Shown one piece after another: positions 5,444 to 7,462 of a stretch of DNA of 7,462 nt. A program made the position numbers and the translations under genes. Position 1 is the first letter of the stretch. Each line of letters starts with the position of its first letter. The stretch lies in NCBI RefSeq assembly GCF_001039265.1, contig NZ_LFEK01000123.1, forward strand, positions 6,812 to 14,273, written 5' to 3'. The notes beneath the pieces were generated by a model that saw only the letters and a program-made list of their open reading frames with translations, was not told the DNA's origin and searched no databases. Source of the DNA: Synechococcus sp. GFB01 (GTDB taxonomy: Bacteria; Cyanobacteriota; Cyanobacteriia; PCC-6307; Cyanobiaceae).

Positions 5444-6058
5444 TCAGCCTCCCACCGGCGTGCGCGCGGCATCGATGAGCACGGCCGCCGCCCGGGTCGC
5501 TGCCGCGCCGGGGGCGGGGTCGCGGCGGAGAAACGCCACCGTGGCGGCCCCCTCGATCAGCAGTTCCAGCTGCCGTGCCAGGCCCACGGGATCCGCACAG
5601 CCCAGATCGGTGCAGAGCTGCTCGAGCAGTTCGCGGCAGTGGTCCTTGAACGCTGTGGCTGCCTGTCGCGGCGCTTCCTCACTCTGGGGGTACTCCCCGG
5701 CCGCCTTGGCGAACAGGCACCCCTGGAAGCCGGGGGAGCGGAGCCAGTCTTCCAGCCAGGCGAACACGGCGAGCAGACGGGCCCTGGCCTGCTCGGGCGC
5801 GTCGGCGGGTACGGCTTCCACGCGCGCCACGATCTCGGCCACGATCGCCGCGCCGCGGCGTTCGAGCACGGCTGCGATCAGCTCCTCCTTGGAGCGGAAG
5901 TGCTTGTAGAGGGTCATCTTGGCGACGCCGGCCTGCTGCAGCAGCGTGTCGATGCCCACGGCGCGGTAGCCCTCCCGGCTGAAGAGCTCGAGGGCGGTGT
6001 CGAGCAGCGCCTCGCGCCTGGCGGAGGCGGCGCCGGCGGCAGGGGAAGGCGGGGCCAT
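5444..6058 (-). CDS. TetR/AcrR family transcriptional repressor
   Basis: A 204-residue one-component regulator. The N-terminal DNA-binding domain is complete: helix 1 with REALLDTALELFSREGYRAV (15-34), and the helix-turn-helix with IDTLLQQAGVAKMTLYKHF (36-54), followed by RSKEELIAAVLE. The C-terminal ligand and dimer domain is helical and contains the segment GFQGCLF (110-116, Cys114), a conserved-looking position in several TetR subfamilies; further cysteines occur in DHCRELLEQLCTDLGC. The gene faces the GST gene across 156 nt that hold two inverted-repeat boxes, so it most likely represses the GST/PNPOx operon and itself. The inducer is unknown; electrophiles or oxidants are plausible from the target genes and the cysteines. 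ATG at 6058 is chosen; no Shine-Dalgarno is visible. About 13 Ala/Pro-rich residues precede helix 1. Confidence 0.92.
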   Translation of the reverse strand: MAPPSPAAGAASARREALLDTALELFSREGYRAVGIDTLLQQAGVAKMTLYKHFRSKEELIAAVLERRGAAIVAEIVARVEAVPADAPEQARARLLAVFAWLEDWLRSPGFQGCLFAKAAGEYPQSEEAPRQAATAFKDHCRELLEQLCTDLGCADPVGLARQLELLIEGAATVAFLRRDPAPGAAATRAAAVLIDAARTPVGG

Positions 6059-6089
6059 GGGCGGATCGCGGCACGATCACGCTAGCCAC

Positions 6090-6108
6090 TAGACAGATCG
6101 GTCTGTTA
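6090..6108. promoter_or_regulatory. Operator box 1 for the TetR regulator
   Basis: The sequence TAGACAGATCGGTCTGTTA contains the inverted repeat AGAC-N6-GTCT (6091-6104, 12 of 14 positions symmetric) and, shifted by 2 bp, ACAGA-N4-TCTGT (6093-6106, also 12 of 14). It closely resembles the TAGAC...GTCTA operators known for TetR-family regulators such as NemR. It is 32-50 nt upstream of the TetR start and about 107 nt upstream of the GST start. Binding by this TetR is inferred from position and symmetry. Confidence 0.65.
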
Positions 6109-6118
6109 CTGTTTCTGG

Positions 6119-6132
6119 GCAGACGGGTCTGT
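6119..6132. promoter_or_regulatory. Operator box 2 for the TetR regulator
   Basis: GCAGACGGGTCTGT matches 11 of 14 positions of box 1 (6093-6106) and contains the inverted repeat CAGAC-GG-GTCTG (6120-6131). Its centre is 26 bp from that of box 1, about two and a half helical turns. A GTCTGTCTGT run extends to 6136 and abuts TATTCG, a weak -10 candidate for the GST gene. Occupancy here could block both divergent promoters. Confidence 0.6.
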
Positions 6133-6214
6133 CTGTATTCGACTCCTCCAACCAGCCCCTCAGCCCCATCCCGCTCCACCGCCTCTTCGTCACCCCTTTC
6201 GCCACCGTTTCGCC

Positions 6215-6835
6215 ATGCTCAAGCTCCACGGCCACGAGCTCTCCGGCAACAGCTACAAGCCCCGCCTGCTCCTCCATCTGCTCGATGTGCCCTACACCTG
6301 GGTGCGCGTCGATCTGATGCAGGGAGAGCACCGCTCACCCGCCTACCGGGCCCTCAATCCGTTCGGCCAGGTGCCGCTGCTGGAGGACGACACCGACGGC
6401 ACGACCGTGCGGCTCGCCGATGCCCAGGCGATCCTCGTGTACCTGGCCCGCCGCCATGGCGGGGAGGCCTGGTTGCCGCTGGAGCCTCTCCCCCTGGCCC
6501 AGGTGATCCGCTGGCTCTCCATCACGGCGGGTGAAGTGCGCCAGGGCCCGGAGCAGGCGCGCCTGCACCAGCTGTTCGGCGTGAGCTCGATCAATCTCGA
6601 GCGGGCTCAGGAGAGGGCCGCCTTCATCCTCGGCCAGCTCGATCAGCACCTGGCCAGCCGCACCTGGCTGGAGTTCGAGCGGCCCACGATCGCCGATGTG
6701 GCGGTGTTCCCCTATGTCGCCCTCGCCCCCGATGGCGGCATCGATCTGAGCTCCTATCCCCAGGTGCTGGCCTGGATCGAGCGGCTGCGGCAGCTGCCCG
6801 GCTATGTGCCGATGGAGGGAGACTCCACACCATGA
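6215..6835 (+). CDS. Glutathione S-transferase family protein
   Basis: A 206-residue soluble GST-fold protein, predicted to conjugate glutathione to electrophiles or to act as a thiol reductase. The N-terminal thioredoxin-like domain (1-80) has the opening strand MLKLHGHELSGNSYKPRL, in which Ser10 or Ser13 is the likely thiol-activating residue, then NPFGQVPLL (48-56) with the cis-proline Pro54 and LADAQAILVYLA (67-78) that binds the gamma-glutamyl part of glutathione. The helical C-terminal domain (about 90-200) includes the RPTIADVAVFPYVAL core helix that holds the fold together. The length is normal. No clear ribosome site precedes ATG 6215. It faces the TetR gene across the tandem operator, and its stop overlaps the start of the PNPOx-domain gene (ATGA), so the two are co-translated. 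The class and substrate cannot be read from the sequence. Confidence 0.92.
   Translation: MLKLHGHELSGNSYKPRLLLHLLDVPYTWVRVDLMQGEHRSPAYRALNPFGQVPLLEDDTDGTTVRLADAQAILVYLARRHGGEAWLPLEPLPLAQVIRWLSITAGEVRQGPEQARLHQLFGVSSINLERAQERAAFILGQLDQHLASRTWLEFERPTIADVAVFPYVALAPDGGIDLSSYPQVLAWIERLRQLPGYVPMEGDSTP
6814..6821 (+). promoter_or_regulatory. Ribosome binding site inside the GST gene for the PNPOx gene
   Basis: GGAGGGAG near the end of the GST frame is a good anti-16S match placed 10-13 nt before ATG 6832. It supports that start and translational coupling across the ATGA overlap. Confidence 0.6.
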
Positions 6836-7462
6836 CAACGCCTGGATGGAGTCGATCGGACTCCCCCTTCCATGCCGGCGAACGGGCCATCCAGGCACGC
6901 CTGGGAGTGGAGGAACAGCTCGACCGACAGGGCCGGCGCGTGATCCGCACCGTTCTGACCGAGCAACATCGCGCCTTCTTCGGGATGCTCCCCTACCTGC
7001 TGGTGGGGTCCGTCGATGCCGAGGGACAGCCCTGGGCCTCCATGCTGGTGGGGCCTCCGGGATTCCTCTCCTCGCCGGACGAGCGGACCCTGCGGGTGGC
7101 CGCCCGGCCTCTGCCCGGCGATCCCCTCGCCGCCAACCTCGCCGCATCAGCGCCGATCGGTGTGCTGGGGATCGAGCTGGCCACCCGCCGCCGCAACCGC
7201 ATGAATGGCGTGGTCGGCTCCCCTGGCGCCGATGGCTTCACGATCCATGTCGAGCAGACCTTCGGCAACTGTCCCCAGTACATCCAGGCGCGCCAGGTCA
7301 CGCTGCAGCCCTTCGAGCCCTCGGAGCCCAGGGCGATCGTGGCGGTGGATCGCTTCGGGGAGGAGGAGGCGGCTCTGATCGCCGCCGCCGACACCTTCTT
7401 TATCGCCACGGCGGTGGAGGCTGCCGCGGCGGGAAGCGCGGCCGGTGTGGATGTGTCCCATC
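6832..7462 (+). CDS. Pyridoxamine 5'-phosphate oxidase-like flavin oxidoreductase, N-terminal part, cut by window edge
   Basis: Open from ATG 6832 to the right edge, giving 210 residues. The N-terminus has SPFHAGERAIQARLGV (FHAGE at 13-17), then the split-barrel flavin-binding fold: FFGMLPYLLVGSVDAEGQPWAS (49-70), RNRMNG (121-126) and the diagnostic FGNCPQYIQ (144-152). This combination marks the PNPOx-like family in which many members carry a further C-terminal FAD/NAD and 2Fe-2S ferredoxin-reductase part. Whether that part is present cannot be seen, because the window ends. It is not PdxH of vitamin B6 synthesis: the FHAGE and GNCPQYIQ signatures belong to the other branch. The likely role is FMN-dependent reduction of a small molecule in redox or xenobiotic stress, co-regulated with the GST. 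The frame is intact throughout; the 4-nt overlap with the GST and the upstream GGAGGGAG support the start. Confidence 0.88.
   Translation, partial: MTTPGWSRSDSPFHAGERAIQARLGVEEQLDRQGRRVIRTVLTEQHRAFFGMLPYLLVGSVDAEGQPWASMLVGPPGFLSSPDERTLRVAARPLPGDPLAANLAASAPIGVLGIELATRRRNRMNGVVGSPGADGFTIHVEQTFGNCPQYIQARQVTLQPFEPSEPRAIVAVDRFGEEEAALIAAADTFFIATAVEAAAAGSAAGVDVSH

Noticed and set aside
4662..5909. Plus-strand open frame of 415 codons spanning three minus-strand genes
   Set aside because: Ser/Arg/Ala-rich low complexity. It would overlap the well-supported TetR gene in antisense.
6335..7147. Minus-strand open frame opposite the GST and PNPOx genes
   Set aside because: Antisense shadow. Both plus-strand proteins show family motifs across the same stretch.
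1..7462. CRISPR array, tRNA or rRNA gene, insertion sequence, integrase, or attachment site
   Set aside because: No regularly spaced repeats, cloverleaf-like sequence, transposase motif or flanking direct repeats were seen on reading. A tRNAscan or ISfinder search was not possible here.

Overview
The window is very GC-rich bacterial chromosomal DNA (about 70% by eye), densely coded, with short intergenic gaps and few strong Shine-Dalgarno sites. The gene content fits a high-GC picocyanobacterium of the Cyanobium/Synechococcus type: a P450 N-terminus like cyanobacterial CYP120, a MAPEG protein, a GST next to a PNPOx-domain protein, one full HIP1 octamer (GCGATCGC) and at least seven other CGATCG hexamers. 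This placement is an inference from family resemblance and base composition, not a database result.

Layout. (1) Positions 1-355, minus strand: the first 118 residues of a cytochrome P450 that runs off the left edge. (2) Positions 409-4138, plus strand: five genes in one direction. They are a probably exported two-lobed retropepsin-like aspartic protease, a FlaR/adenylate-kinase-like P-loop NTPase, a lipoprotein of unknown function with three cysteine pairs, a transglutaminase-like cysteine protease with a complete Cys-His-Asp triad, and a four-helix MAPEG membrane protein. The first three are tightly spaced (13-19 nt gap, then a 14-nt overlap) and probably co-transcribed. The last two follow gaps of about 50 and 37 nt. 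(3) Positions 4244-5312, minus strand, convergent to the previous block: an exported protein made of two copies of a tryptophan/glycine-rich beta-type repeat and, upstream of it, a 53-residue single-helix membrane protein. (4) Positions 5444-7462: a divergent regulatory unit. A TetR repressor (minus) faces a GST gene (plus), which overlaps a PNPOx-domain oxidoreductase gene by 4 nt; the latter runs off the right edge. The intergenic region carries two similar inverted-repeat boxes 26 bp apart, the expected form of a TetR operator.

How the parts work together. The clearest system is the last: a TetR sensor, its tandem operator, and a translationally coupled GST/flavin-oxidoreductase pair, which looks like a detoxification or redox-stress module similar in logic to E. 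coli nemRA. The 409-4138 block has an envelope or periplasm flavour (exported protease, lipoprotein, MAPEG membrane protein) but no demonstrated common pathway. No tRNA, rRNA, CRISPR array, insertion sequence, integrase or phage gene was seen.
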